A stretch of 64,000 nt of DNA from Haloferax denitrificans ATCC 35960 (lineage in GTDB: Archaea > Halobacteriota > Halobacteria > Halobacteriales > Haloferacaceae), in contig NZ_AOLP01000019.1 of NCBI RefSeq assembly GCF_000337795.1, positions 388,696 to 452,695 on the forward strand. Reading direction: 5' to 3'. Within the stretch, counting starts at the first letter, position 1. The number at the start of each line of letters is the position of its first letter. The notes beneath the pieces are model-generated. The model searched no databases. It was given only the letters and a program-made list of their open reading frames with translations, and was not told the DNA's origin. The translations under genes and the position numbers were made by a program. Below, one piece after another: positions 36,246 to 44,658 of the stretch.

Positions 36246-37820
36246 TTACTTGGCGGCGATGACGTCGTCGATGCGGACGATCATCGTCGCGGCCTCGGTC
36301 GCGGATTCGATGGCTTCGCGCTTGACCGCGACGGGGTCGATGACGCCGAGTTCGACGGGGTCGCCGATTTCGCCGGAGCGGCCCGAGGAGATGATGCCGG
36401 CGATGCCCTCGTTCTCGTAGCGGGCGCGGAGGTCGACGAGCGCGTCGATGGGGTCCATGCCGGTGTTCTCGGCGAGGGTGCGCGGGAGCGCCTCGACGGC
36501 GTCGGCGTAGGCCTCGACCGCCAGTTGCTTGCGGCCCTCGATGCCGGCGGCCTCCGAGCGGATGCGGTCGGCGATGGCGATTTCGGTCGCGCCCGCGCCG
36601 GGGACGACGCCGCCCTTGTCGATGGCGGCGACGACCACGTCGACGGCGTCTTCGATGGCGCGTTCGAGCTCGTTGACGACGTGTTCGGTGCCGCCGCGGA
36701 GGAACAGCGTGACGGCCTTGGCCGCCGCGCCGCCCTCGACGAACGCGAGGTCGTCGTCGCCGAAGGTGCGGATGCTCACGGAGTCGACGCGGCCGAGGTC
36801 GGACTCGTCGAGGTCGGCGAGGGAGCCGAGGCGCTTCGCGCCGGTCGCGCGGGCGAGGGCGCGGGCGTCGGACTTCTTCACGCTCTTGAACGCGAGGATG
36901 CCCGCGTCGGCGAGGAAGCCCGCGACGCGGTCGTCGATGGACTTGGTGCAGAACACCACGTCGACGCCGGCGTCGGCGAGGGCCTTCGCGTAGCCGCGGA
37001 GTTCGCTGTCCTCGGCGTCGATGGCCGCGGTGAGCTGGTCGACGGACGTGATGTTGTACTCGGTGTCGACCTCGCTCTTGCGAACGTCGAGTTTCATGTC
37101 GAGGACCGCGACGGTCGCGTCGGAGACGGACCGGGGCATGTTCTCGTTGACGGGCTCCTTGTCGAGGACGACGCCCTCGACGAGTTCGGTCGCCGAGGAG
37201 GACGCGCCCGTGCGGGTGAGCACGCGAACGTCGTCGCGGTTGAAGGCACCGCTGTCGTCCTCGTGGACCATCTGGACCGCCTTGACGACGTGTTTGGCGA
37301 GCACGTCGGCGGTCACGTCGCCGGTCCCTTTGCCGGTCATGGAGGATTCGGCGACCTTCCGGAGCAGGTCGTCGTCGAGGGCCGCGTCGAGGACCATGTC
37401 GTCGATGGCGTCCTGCGCGATGCGGGCGGCCTCGGTGTAGCCCTCGACGATGACGGTCGGGTGGAGGTCGGCGTCGAGGAGGTCCTCGGCGTGCGCGAGG
37501 AGTTCGCCGGTGAGGACGGCCGCGGTGGTCGTGCCGTCGCCGACTTCCTCCTCTTGGGTCTGGGAGACTTCGACGATCATCTGCGCGGCGGGGTGCTCGA
37601 TGTCCATCTTCTCGAGGATGGTCGCGCCGTCGTTCGTGATGACGACCTCGCCCGAGGAGTCGACGAGCATCTTGTCCATGCCGCGCGGGCCGAGCGTGGT
37701 CCGTACGGCTTCGGCGACGGCCTTTCCGGCGCGGATGTTGGAGTCCTGCGCGGAGCGGCCGTGCGTTCGGTTCGTCCCCTCTGCCAGAATGTATAACGGT
37801 TGCTGCATTCGTGAAGCCAT
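36246..37820 (-). CDS. cct3: thermosome subunit (group II chaperonin)
   Basis: 524 residues. Folds proteins in an ATP-driven double ring. Conserved parts are [37 protein letters not shown] and the nucleotide-binding DGTTTA. The protein ends at DDVIAAK and lacks the Gly-Gly-Met-rich tail of CCT1 and CCT2. H. volcanii has three subunits and the tail-less one of this size at this position is CCT3. A strong TATA box with an upstream CGAA element precedes it. Confidence 0.93.
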   Translation of the reverse strand: MASRMQQPLYILAEGTNRTHGRSAQDSNIRAGKAVAEAVRTTLGPRGMDKMLVDSSGEVVITNDGATILEKMDIEHPAAQMIVEVSQTQEEEVGDGTTTAAVLTGELLAHAEDLLDADLHPTVIVEGYTEAARIAQDAIDDMVLDAALDDDLLRKVAESSMTGKGTGDVTADVLAKHVVKAVQMVHEDDSGAFNRDDVRVLTRTGASSSATELVEGVVLDKEPVNENMPRSVSDATVAVLDMKLDVRKSEVDTEYNITSVDQLTAAIDAEDSELRGYAKALADAGVDVVFCTKSIDDRVAGFLADAGILAFKSVKKSDARALARATGAKRLGSLADLDESDLGRVDSVSIRTFGDDDLAFVEGGAAAKAVTLFLRGGTEHVVNELERAIEDAVDVVVAAIDKGGVVPGAGATEIAIADRIRSEAAGIEGRKQLAVEAYADAVEALPRTLAENTGMDPIDALVDLRARYENEGIAGIISSGRSGEIGDPVELGVIDPVAVKREAIESATEAATMIVRIDDVIAAK

Positions 37821-37851
37821 GTTGAAACCTCAACCGCTATCAACGATTGCA

Positions 37852-37870
37852 GTTCTATAAATACGTTTCG
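37852..37870 (-). promoter_or_regulatory. cct3 promoter with CGAA element
   Basis: Read on the minus strand: CGAAAC, then TATTTATAGAAC. The TATA centre is about 38 bases before the ATG, leaving a leader of about 12 bases. A CGAA next to the TATA box has been reported as needed for heat induction of the related cct1 promoter in H. volcanii; a shared heat response is inferred. Confidence 0.6.
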
Positions 37871-37983
37871 GCGAGGGTGCGCTACGAAATCGCACGACAG
37901 GGCGACGGTTTTCCGAATCCCGGAGGAGACGACCGCGGACCGATTCGGCGGCCGAGCGAGGCTCCGCCGAGCCGGGCACGTCG

Positions 37984-38265
37984 CTACTCGTCGAGAGTGT
38001 CGACAGTGAGCGTTCCGTCGCCGAACAGCGAGACGAGATGGCCCGCGTACTGGAACGAGAACCGTCGAGACGGGTCGTGAGAAGGGTGAAAGAGAACGTC
38101 GAGCGCTTCGGGGTCGACGCCGATATCGGAGAGCGGCGGGAGTTCGAGTGGATTGAGTTCCGCGGCCGTCGCGACCGCCGAAGCGATGGCGACCGCCACC
38201 TCGTCGTACCGTTCGACGGAGATGGTTACCACGGACCCGGCTCCACCTTCGAGCGGGTCGTCCAT
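37984..38265 (-). CDS. HalOD1 output-domain protein
   Basis: 93 residues that match the halobacterial output domain 1: ERYDEVAVAIASAVATAAELNPLELPPLSDIGVDPEALDVLF and RFSFQYAGHLVSLFGDGTLTV. The domain is found alone or behind sensor domains and is thought to pass on signals. This is the stand-alone form. It is on the same strand as, and just downstream of, the Bat-type regulator. Confidence 0.85.
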   Translation of the reverse strand: MDDPLEGGAGSVVTISVERYDEVAVAIASAVATAAELNPLELPPLSDIGVDPEALDVLFHPSHDPSRRFSFQYAGHLVSLFGDGTLTVDTLDE

Positions 38266-38319
38266 ACAGTCCGAATGGGTAGTCGGGTACCTATTGGTGT
38301 GGGTTGACTATGTAACCCG

Positions 38320-38970
38320 TTATTCTGGGTGTCGCTCGTCTCGAATCCGCTCTGCGAGCGTCCGGTAGGCGCGTTTGAGGCGGGCGGCGACCGCCTGCCG
38401 CGAGATGCCGAGTTCCGCGCCGAGTTCGGCCAGCGACGTGCCCCGATGCTCCTCGAAGTAGCCGCGTTCGAGCGCGAGAAGCAGGGCTTCGAGTTGCGTG
38501 TCGGTCAGTCCCTCGCCCGCCGGCGCCTCCTCGGCGGCGACCGTGGTGATGCGGTCGAACTCGGCGTCGATGCCGTGGGCCGCCCACTCGCGTCTGAGGT
38601 CGGTGAGCACGCGGTGCGACGAGACCCGGAGCTTGAGCCACCACGAGTCGGCGGTGGAGAGACATTCCAAGAGAACCGCGTCTCGCGCCGCCAACGCCGC
38701 TAAGATAGGCGTCTCGGAGACGTTCCACGTGACGCCGTAGAGCGCTCGGTCCGAGACTGACTCGACGAGCGTGAGGTCGTCGACGCTCGGAAGCGACCCC
38801 ACTGCCTCCCCGAACGACGCCGCGTCGGGGCCGCGAGCCCAGACGAACGACGCCGCCGGCGAGGCGGTCGGGACCGAGCGTTCCAGTTCGAGTTCGACGT
38901 CGTGTTCCTCGACCGCGGGACCGAACGGGAGCGCGGACAACGGCGCGACGACCTCGACGATGAGGCACAC
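38320..38970 (-). CDS. Bat-type helix-turn-helix regulator
   Basis: 216 residues. The N-terminal 150 residues form the sensor-like domain of the haloarchaeal Bat family (VEVVAPL at the start, LYGVTWNV in the middle). The C-terminal HTH_10 domain reads LTDTQLEALLLALERGYFEEHRGTSLAELGAELGISRQAVAARLKRA. No PAS or GAF domain is attached. I chose GTG at 38970 because family members begin (M/V)CLIVEVVAP. The HalOD1 gene 54 bases downstream may act with it. Confidence 0.82.
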   Translation of the reverse strand: MCLIVEVVAPLSALPFGPAVEEHDVELELERSVPTASPAASFVWARGPDAASFGEAVGSLPSVDDLTLVESVSDRALYGVTWNVSETPILAALAARDAVLLECLSTADSWWLKLRVSSHRVLTDLRREWAAHGIDAEFDRITTVAAEEAPAGEGLTDTQLEALLLALERGYFEEHRGTSLAELGAELGISRQAVAARLKRAYRTLAERIRDERHPE

Positions 38971-39143
38971 GCGTGAAGATACGTAGATGAGGCCAAAAAA
39001 CCGCGTTTCAAGCTCTCTCCGCACCGTCGTGAAGGAATGAACGTCACGCGTCGGTGAACGAGCGACGCGGTACTGTGAGCTCGGTGAAACGACCGCGGCG
39101 GATTCTGCAACCTATTTGGCGGCCACCGGAGAGTGACTCCACA

Positions 39144-39968
39144 ATGCTGGAGTTGGAACACGGGTTCAGGGTCGTGGACGTGAACGCCCGCCTCGACCCC
39201 GATGAGCAGTCGGTCGCGGCGCGCGGGCGGGAGATAAGCCCCGAGCGCCTGGAGCGCGAACTGCATCAGGCGGGCGTCGTCCGCGCCGTCGTCTCGCCGG
39301 GCGCACGGCGGGTCGAGGGGAGCTATCTCCGGCCGAACAACGCGGTCGCGCGGATGAGCGTCGACCGCCCGTTTCTGGCGTTCGCCCGCATCAACGGCCC
39401 GCGCGACCCGAGCGGCCGGCCCTCGGCGCGGCTCCGGAACTTCACGTCGTCGCGGGCGGCCCACCACGCCGACCCCGACGACATCGAGCAGTACGCCTAC
39501 GACGACCGCTTCCACGGCTTTTCGCTCGCGCCGGCGGTCGACGGCCTCCCCGACGACGAGACGCTGGCGATGCTGGAAGACGTGGGGCTTCCCGTCTTCG
39601 TCGAGGGCGGGCGGGCCTTCGAGCCGAGCGCCGTCGCCGAGTCCCTGCTCGGGCGGTTCCCGGTCATCCTGTCGAGCTTCGGCGGCTTCCCGCTCGACCG
39701 CGAGCTGATGGCCGAGGCCATCGACCTCCTCGACGACCACGACGACCTCTATCTCGACACGAGTTTCGTCCGCTATCGGAGCGTGCTCGAACGCGCACTG
39801 CTCGAACACCCGGACCGCGTGCTGTTCGGGAGCGGCGCGCCCGAGACCCACCCGAACGTGGGCGTCATGGAGATTCTGACGCTCGACGTGTCGGAAGACG
39901 CGCTGTCGAAGGCGTTCTCGAAGAACGCGGCACGGGTCATCGAGGCGCTCGGCCCCGGAGAACAGTAA
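39144..39968 (+). CDS. TIM-barrel amidohydrolase-like protein
   Basis: 274 residues resembling the COG2159 metal-dependent hydrolases: FRVVDVNARLDP at the start, GFSLAPAVDGLPDDETLAMLEDVGLPVFVEGG, YLDTSFV, and VLFGSGAPETHP near the end. The usual first metal pair HxH appears as NAR, so metal binding may be altered. The ATG at 39144 follows a TATA-like CCTATTTGG (39110-39118). Its stop is seven bases from a convergent gene. Confidence 0.72.
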   Translation: MLELEHGFRVVDVNARLDPDEQSVAARGREISPERLERELHQAGVVRAVVSPGARRVEGSYLRPNNAVARMSVDRPFLAFARINGPRDPSGRPSARLRNFTSSRAAHHADPDDIEQYAYDDRFHGFSLAPAVDGLPDDETLAMLEDVGLPVFVEGGRAFEPSAVAESLLGRFPVILSSFGGFPLDRELMAEAIDLLDDHDDLYLDTSFVRYRSVLERALLEHPDRVLFGSGAPETHPNVGVMEILTLDVSEDALSKAFSKNAARVIEALGPGEQ

Positions 39969-39974
39969 CGCGAG

Positions 39975-40877
39975 TCAGCGCCAGTCGTAGCGGGCGACGG
40001 CGCGGTCGGCGCGCTTCGACCGGCCGTGGGGGTTCCGCGTGCGGGTTCGGTCGCGGGCGCGGGCGACCAACCCGTCGGAGACGCCCGTGGCGATACCGCC
40101 GAGCACGTCGCGGCCGGTTCCCGCCCACCCCGACGGCGTCACGTCGCCTTTCACGACGCCGAGGGCGGCGCCGACGCCGTCCGAAACCGCGTGTTTCGCC
40201 GTCCGCGTGGCGGTCCCGGGTCTGACGCCGTAGTTTTTCACGAGTCGATAGGTCAGAGAGCGGTACTTCCAGCCCCAGTCGCGCTCGGAGACGCCGCCGT
40301 CGGCCTCGAACTCGCGGCGGACGCACATCTCGGGTGCCCACGCGACGGAGCGGCCGAAGCCGGCGAGGCGGTGGGCCGCGTCGCGGGCGCCGCCCGTCTG
40401 GAGGTACTCGTCGAAGCCGTCGAGGGCGTCGATGGCCCCGCGGCGGAACGCGACGTTGCCGCCGTTGAAGTACGTCACCGTGCGGCCGCCGATGGCGTTC
40501 CGTTCGAGGGACTCGGTCGTCATGCCGTTGCGGAGCGTCTGGTGCATCGGCCCGGTGACCACGTCGGCGTCGGCGATGCCGGCTTCGAGCGCCGACAGCC
40601 ACGACGACTCGACGGAGAGGTCGTATCGAAGGAGTGCGACCACGTCGCCGTCGGCGACTTCGAGGCCGGCGTTTCGGGCGACGTTGAGGTTGCGGTCGGA
40701 GATTTCGACCAGCACGTCCACGTCGTCGCGCTCTCTCACCATCCCGGTCGTGCCGTCGGCGGAGGGACCGTTGACGACGACGACTTCCGCGTCGGGGGCG
40801 TGCTCGGCCAGCGCGTCGAGGCTGGTGGCGAGCCGGTCCCGACCGTTGAGCGTCGGGAGCACAACCGAGAGGTCCAT
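39975..40877 (-). CDS. GT2-family glycosyltransferase
   Basis: 300 residues. The start SVVLPTLNGRDRLATSLDAL is the GT-A nucleotide-sugar fold. The usual DxD is replaced by LLRYDLSVES, and FNGGNVAFRRGAIDALDGFDEYLQTGG is the acceptor-side region. There are no transmembrane helices; the C-terminus is basic. The sugar and acceptor are unknown; being far from the agl cluster it may act on other glycolipids or glycoproteins. Confidence 0.82.
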   Translation of the reverse strand: MDLSVVLPTLNGRDRLATSLDALAEHAPDAEVVVVNGPSADGTTGMVRERDDVDVLVEISDRNLNVARNAGLEVADGDVVALLRYDLSVESSWLSALEAGIADADVVTGPMHQTLRNGMTTESLERNAIGGRTVTYFNGGNVAFRRGAIDALDGFDEYLQTGGARDAAHRLAGFGRSVAWAPEMCVRREFEADGGVSERDWGWKYRSLTYRLVKNYGVRPGTATRTAKHAVSDGVGAALGVVKGDVTPSGWAGTGRDVLGGIATGVSDGLVARARDRTRTRNPHGRSKRADRAVARYDWR

Positions 40878-40947
40878 ACCCGACAGTTGCGGTGGACGTA
40901 CTTAAATGTGAATCGAGAACCGTGTTAAAATCTGCCGTGAGAACGCC

Positions 40948-41712
40948 TCACTCGGCGTCGCTCGCCCGCGTCGCCGCGCGGGACGACTCGTCGGCGGACT
41001 CGACCCGCGCGTTCCAGTACGACACGGACGCGAGGTCGTCGCCGACCGGCGAGTCGCCGACGGCGAGGTCCAGCGACCGGAAGGGCTGTGCGATGCCGTT
41101 GGGGACCTTCCGGTAGAAGCCGAACGGGATGACGAAGTCGTGGTTCGCACCCGCGAGGTCGAGGCCGGCGTCGCCGAGCAGTCGCCGCACGTCGCCCTCC
41201 GAGTAGAGCCGCGAGCCCATCGGGAGCAACCAGTTGTAGGCCACCCGGAGGCTCCCGTCGTTGAAGGTGTCGAAAAACACCTGCCCTTTCGAGACGCGGG
41301 CCATCTCGGCTAAGAACTTCGCCGGGGTGTCCGCGAGGTGGAAAAACCGCATCGCGAACACCGCGTCGAAGTGGTCGTCCGGGAACGGCAGTCGCGCCGC
41401 GTCGCCGCGGAGGAACTCGATGCGGTCGGCGACCCCCGCCCTGCGAGCCTTCTCCCGGCCCTGTACCATCATCGCCCGCGAGATGTCCAGTCCGACGACG
41501 TTCGCCCCCTCTTGGGCGAGCATCACGGTGAACCGGCCGGTCCCGCAGGCGATTTCGAGGATGTTCTTGTCCTCGACGGGACCGAGCGCCGCGAGGACCG
41601 CCTCCTTCTCTCGCCGGTCGATGAGCCGACCGCCCTTGGAGAACCGCTTCGAGTCGTACTCCTGGGCGACCTCGTCGGCCTGGTACCACTCCTTTCCTTT
41701 CACGCTACGCAT
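40948..41712 (-). CDS. class I SAM-dependent methyltransferase
   Basis: 254 residues. The SAM-binding motif ILEIACGTGRFTVMLA begins near residue 50, followed by GLDISRAMMVQGREKA (acidic loop) and FDAVFAMRFFHLADTP. The fold is of the UbiE/Methyltransf_11 type. The substrate cannot be read. The last 15 residues are Ser/Ala-rich and probably disordered. Confidence 0.8.
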   Translation of the reverse strand: MRSVKGKEWYQADEVAQEYDSKRFSKGGRLIDRREKEAVLAALGPVEDKNILEIACGTGRFTVMLAQEGANVVGLDISRAMMVQGREKARRAGVADRIEFLRGDAARLPFPDDHFDAVFAMRFFHLADTPAKFLAEMARVSKGQVFFDTFNDGSLRVAYNWLLPMGSRLYSEGDVRRLLGDAGLDLAGANHDFVIPFGFYRKVPNGIAQPFRSLDLAVGDSPVGDDLASVSYWNARVESADESSRAATRASDAE

Positions 41713-41817
41713 AGTCGCGGGGGGGACGGTAAAACGGTACTGGATACGCGGTGCGGTAGCGGGGTCCGGCGAGCGGTTGGAGTGAGGCTTTCGTCCGCTG
41801 AGCGCGTATCGTGTGGT

Positions 41818-41979
41818 ATGCCAACATGCAAAAGCTGTGGGGAGACCTGCGAGGCCGACGCGTTAACACGGCACGTCAGCGAGGGGTGGCTCGTCGTCCA
41901 CTGTCCGGAGTGTCACGCGCCGCTCGGTAGCTATCGACTCGGCACTCCTTCGGTCGATACGATGCGAAACGTGGAGTGA
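41818..41979 (+). CDS. 53-residue zinc-finger micro-protein
   Basis: CKSCGETC at residues 4-11 and CPEC at 29-32 supply cysteines for one zinc site; the middle holds H19 and H28. One of the small zinc-finger proteins typical of haloarchaea. It has no confident partner; the neighbours on each side are on their own transcripts. An AT-rich promoter region for the next gene follows. Confidence 0.7.
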   Translation: MPTCKSCGETCEADALTRHVSEGWLVVHCPECHAPLGSYRLGTPSVDTMRNVE

Positions 41980-42100
41980 GACGGCTACTCGCGGCCGATT
42001 TTCCAACAAACGCACGATATTAATATGTGTATTATGTGTCTGGATTCTTTTCACACACTTGTAGCTAACCCTTAACACGGAGCAACCGCCTGTGACGGGT

Positions 42101-42373
42101 ATGAGCACCACCTCTGCAGAGCCAGATACTGAAGACCTGCTCTCGGAAGCCGAGTTCCGAGAGCGCCTCCGCGAGCTTCCCCCGAGCGCGAAGCTCGTCG
42201 CAAAAGTCCTCGAAAGCGACGCACCCCTCTCGCAGGGCCAGCTCGCCGAGGAGTCGCTGCTGCCGGACCGCACCGTCCGCTACGCGCTCAACCGTCTCGA
42301 AGAGTCCGACCTCGTCGGCTCGCGCTACTCCTTCAAGGACGCGCGAAAGCAGGTCTACTTCCTCAACACGTAA
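42101..42373 (+). CDS. MarR-like winged-helix regulator
   Basis: 90 residues with one winged helix: ELPPSAKLVAKVLESDAPLSQGQLAEESLLPDRTVRYALNRLEESDLVGSRYSFKD then a short wing ending YFLNT. It resembles the haloarchaeal MarR/TrmB-like single-domain group. The 120 bases upstream are unusually AT-rich, with CTTAACA (42071-42077) about 26 bases before this ATG, giving a leaderless start; other TATA-like runs at 42016-42036 may allow autoregulation. Confidence 0.82.
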   Translation: MSTTSAEPDTEDLLSEAEFRERLRELPPSAKLVAKVLESDAPLSQGQLAEESLLPDRTVRYALNRLEESDLVGSRYSFKDARKQVYFLNT

Positions 42374-42465
42374 GCCCGCGGTCCACCGATAGCGCGACAG
42401 ACCACCGCCCGCGGGGGCGCACTCCCGCAGACCAAGCCACCACTTCTCTCGAACCACCTAACCCG

Positions 42466-43269
42466 ATGGCGAGCGTAGCCGCCGACATGCACGTCACGCG
42501 CGTCTCCGTCCCCGTCGCCACCCGCGCGCCGACCGGCGCGACAAACGCCTACCTCGTCGCCGACGGCGGGGACGGCCTGCTCGTCGACCCCGCGGCCCGC
42601 ACCGACGACCTCGACGACCTCGTCGCGCGCGAGGATATCGACCACCTCGCGGTCACCCACACCCACGCGGACCACGTCGGAGCGGTGGCCGCCTACGCCC
42701 GCGAGACGGGCGCGACGGTCTGGTGTCGCCGCGGCCGCGAGCGCGCCTTCTCGGACGCGACCGGGGTCGAACCCGACCGGACGTTCGCCGAGGGGACGAC
42801 TGTCCCCGTCGGCGCGGGCGTCGATGTCCTCGACACGCCGGGACACGCCCGCGACCACGTGAGCTTCGTCGCCGGCGACGCCCTCCTCTGCGGCGACCTC
42901 GCGGTCGCCGAGGGGAGCGTCGTCGTGGGCGCGCCCGAGGGCGACGTTCGCGCCTACCTCGTCGCGCTCAGGCGACTCCACGCGCGCGGCCCCGAGCGAC
43001 TGCTTCCGGGCCACGGCCCCGAAATCACGGACCCGCGGGCGACGCTCGCGCGACTCGTCGCGCACCGAAACGACCGAGAGCGGGCCGTCCTCGACGCGGT
43101 GCGCGCCGGGAACGCGACGCCGGACGCCGTGACCGACGCCGCCTACGACAAGGACGTCTCGGCAGTGCGCGACCTCGCCCGCGCGACGGTCGTCGCACAC
43201 ATCGAGAAACTGGCCGCCGAGCGGCGGGTCCGCTGGGACCCGGACGCGGAGCGGGTCGAACCGCGGTAG
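42466..43269 (+). CDS. metallo-beta-lactamase-fold hydrolase
   Basis: 267 residues. The zinc motif HTHADH is at about residue 65, the second ligands are in DTPGHARDHV and LLCGDLAV, and LLPGHGPEI gives the last histidine. A C-terminal winged-helix-like extension (AYDKDVSAVRDLARATVVAHIEKL) places it near the LACTB2-like group. The substrate is unknown. An internal ATG at 42487 is also possible as the start. Confidence 0.85.
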   Translation: MASVAADMHVTRVSVPVATRAPTGATNAYLVADGGDGLLVDPAARTDDLDDLVAREDIDHLAVTHTHADHVGAVAAYARETGATVWCRRGRERAFSDATGVEPDRTFAEGTTVPVGAGVDVLDTPGHARDHVSFVAGDALLCGDLAVAEGSVVVGAPEGDVRAYLVALRRLHARGPERLLPGHGPEITDPRATLARLVAHRNDRERAVLDAVRAGNATPDAVTDAAYDKDVSAVRDLARATVVAHIEKLAAERRVRWDPDAERVEPR

Positions 43270-43343
43270 AGACCCCGCCGATTTGAGGTCCGCGCTCCCC
43301 CGAAAACCGCGCCCCTCTTTGGGCTCGCGCCCGCATCGCGGGT

Positions 43344-44015
43344 ATGGACCTCGACGCCGAACTGGACCGCGCCCGCGACCTCGACGTGTCGGAACTCGCC
43401 GACGCCATCGAGTCCATCGGCTTCGAGTGCACGCGCTGTGGGGCCTGCTGTAAGGGCTACGAGGGCGACGACGGCCCCGAACCGCACACCGCGACCGTCT
43501 TCCCCGACGAGGTGCGCGCCCTACAGGACGCCGGACCGGAACCGATGGAGTGGCGAGACGTGGCCCGCCCGATGCCCTACGGCCTCGCCGAAGGCGACGA
43601 CGGCCCCGAGGGCGAGACGTTCGAGTGGGCGCTCCAGACGACCGCCTGCGGCGACTGCCGATTCTACGAGGAAGACGACGACGGACGGGGTGCCTGTCAG
43701 GTCCACGAGGACCGCCCGCTCATCTGCGAGACCTACCCGTTCAGCGTCGCCCTCGGCGGCACGAGCCAGCCGATGGGCGAGGCCGTCGACGAGGAGGGCG
43801 TCGTCCGCGCCCACGAGTGCGAGGGGCTCGGCCGGGACATCTCCCGGGAGGACGCGGAGGAACTGGCGCGGGCGCTGAAAGAGCGGGCGATTCGAGAGCT
43901 CCGCGAGGCGCGGGGCGTCACCGAGAACTACGAGCCGGTCGAGACCGGTCCGGGCGAGGTCGTCGTCCACGACTCGGAGGGCGCGAAACGGCCCGACGGG
44001 ACGCGGGTTCAGTAG
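43344..44015 (+). CDS. YkgJ-family cysteine-cluster protein
   Basis: 223 residues. The first cluster is CTRCGACCKGYEG (about residues 31-43), and later CGDCRFYEEDDDGRGACQVHEDRPLICETYPF completes the YkgJ pattern, which is thought to bind zinc or an iron-sulfur cluster. The C-terminal helix and acidic tail are extra. No biochemical function is established. Confidence 0.82.
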   Translation: MDLDAELDRARDLDVSELADAIESIGFECTRCGACCKGYEGDDGPEPHTATVFPDEVRALQDAGPEPMEWRDVARPMPYGLAEGDDGPEGETFEWALQTTACGDCRFYEEDDDGRGACQVHEDRPLICETYPFSVALGGTSQPMGEAVDEEGVVRAHECEGLGRDISREDAEELARALKERAIRELREARGVTENYEPVETGPGEVVVHDSEGAKRPDGTRVQ

Positions 44016-44079
44016 TCGAATCCGCTGACTGCGGTACATCTTTAACACTCCGGCCTGACCACATATTGGAGGTCTTACG

Positions 44080-44484
44080 GTGGAAATCTCAGATAAACTC
44101 CTGTGTCTGTTCAATGCTGACGTTCGCACCGAGGACGACCGTTACGTCGTCGAAATTCCGCGCCGCGAGGTCGAGACCGGGACCGTCGAACCCGGCGAGA
44201 CGTACCGCGTCGCGCTCATCTCCCGCGAGTCGAACGACCCCGCCGAGTCCGAACCGAACGCCGGACCGACGCCCACGAACGAACCGCAACCGCCCGTCGA
44301 GGCCGGCGAACTCCGCTACGTCGAAATCGAGGACATCGGCAAGCAGGGCGACGGCATCGCCCGCGTCGAACGCGGCTACGTCATTATCGTCCCCGGCACG
44401 GAAGTCGGCGAGCGCGTGAAAGTCGAAATCACCGAAGTCAAGTCTAACTTCGCCGTCGGCGAAGTCGTCGAAGACGACTTCTGA
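44080..44484 (+). CDS. TRAM-domain RNA-binding protein
   Basis: 134 residues. The TRAM domain is the last 60 residues (LRYVEIEDIGKQGDGIARVERGYVIIVPGTEVGERVKVEITEVKSNFAVGEVV), a small beta-barrel that binds RNA; archaeal single-TRAM proteins act as RNA chaperones. The N-terminal 50 residues form another beta unit with an acidic/Pro linker. Unusually for this window the start is a GTG with a real Shine-Dalgarno sequence, GGAGGT at 44068-44073, six bases upstream; a TATA box CTTTAAC stands at 44040-44046. Confidence 0.88.
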   Translation: MEISDKLLCLFNADVRTEDDRYVVEIPRREVETGTVEPGETYRVALISRESNDPAESEPNAGPTPTNEPQPPVEAGELRYVEIEDIGKQGDGIARVERGYVIIVPGTEVGERVKVEITEVKSNFAVGEVVEDDF

Positions 44485-44550
44485 CGGCGCTCTTTTCGCG
44501 GTTCGACCCCGCTCGCTCGACGGGAGACTCCCCACACCGACAGACCACGA

Positions 44551-44633
44551 CTGCAAGTGAACGACGCACCACGCTTGCGAGTGAACACGCCGGATAGTTC
44601 GAGCGCGGAGGGAGAGCGCGATTGCAGGTGAAG
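44551..44633. repeat. three imperfect short direct repeats
   Basis: The spacer after the TRAM gene holds CTGCAAGTGAAC (44551-44562), CTTGCGAGTGAAC (44574-44586) and ATTGCAGGTGAAG (44621-44633), sharing TGC-R-RGTGAA. Spacing is 23 and then 47 bases, near a multiple. They may be protein sites or decayed repeats. Confidence 0.4.
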
Positions 44634-44658
44634 AACGGAGTTTCGAGGGCTAAGCGCG

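Noticed and set aside
34486..37833. Long open frame on the minus strand spanning the permease and cct3 in another frame
   Set aside because: Composed mostly of Arg, Pro and Gly with no domain; it is a shadow of two recognised genes.
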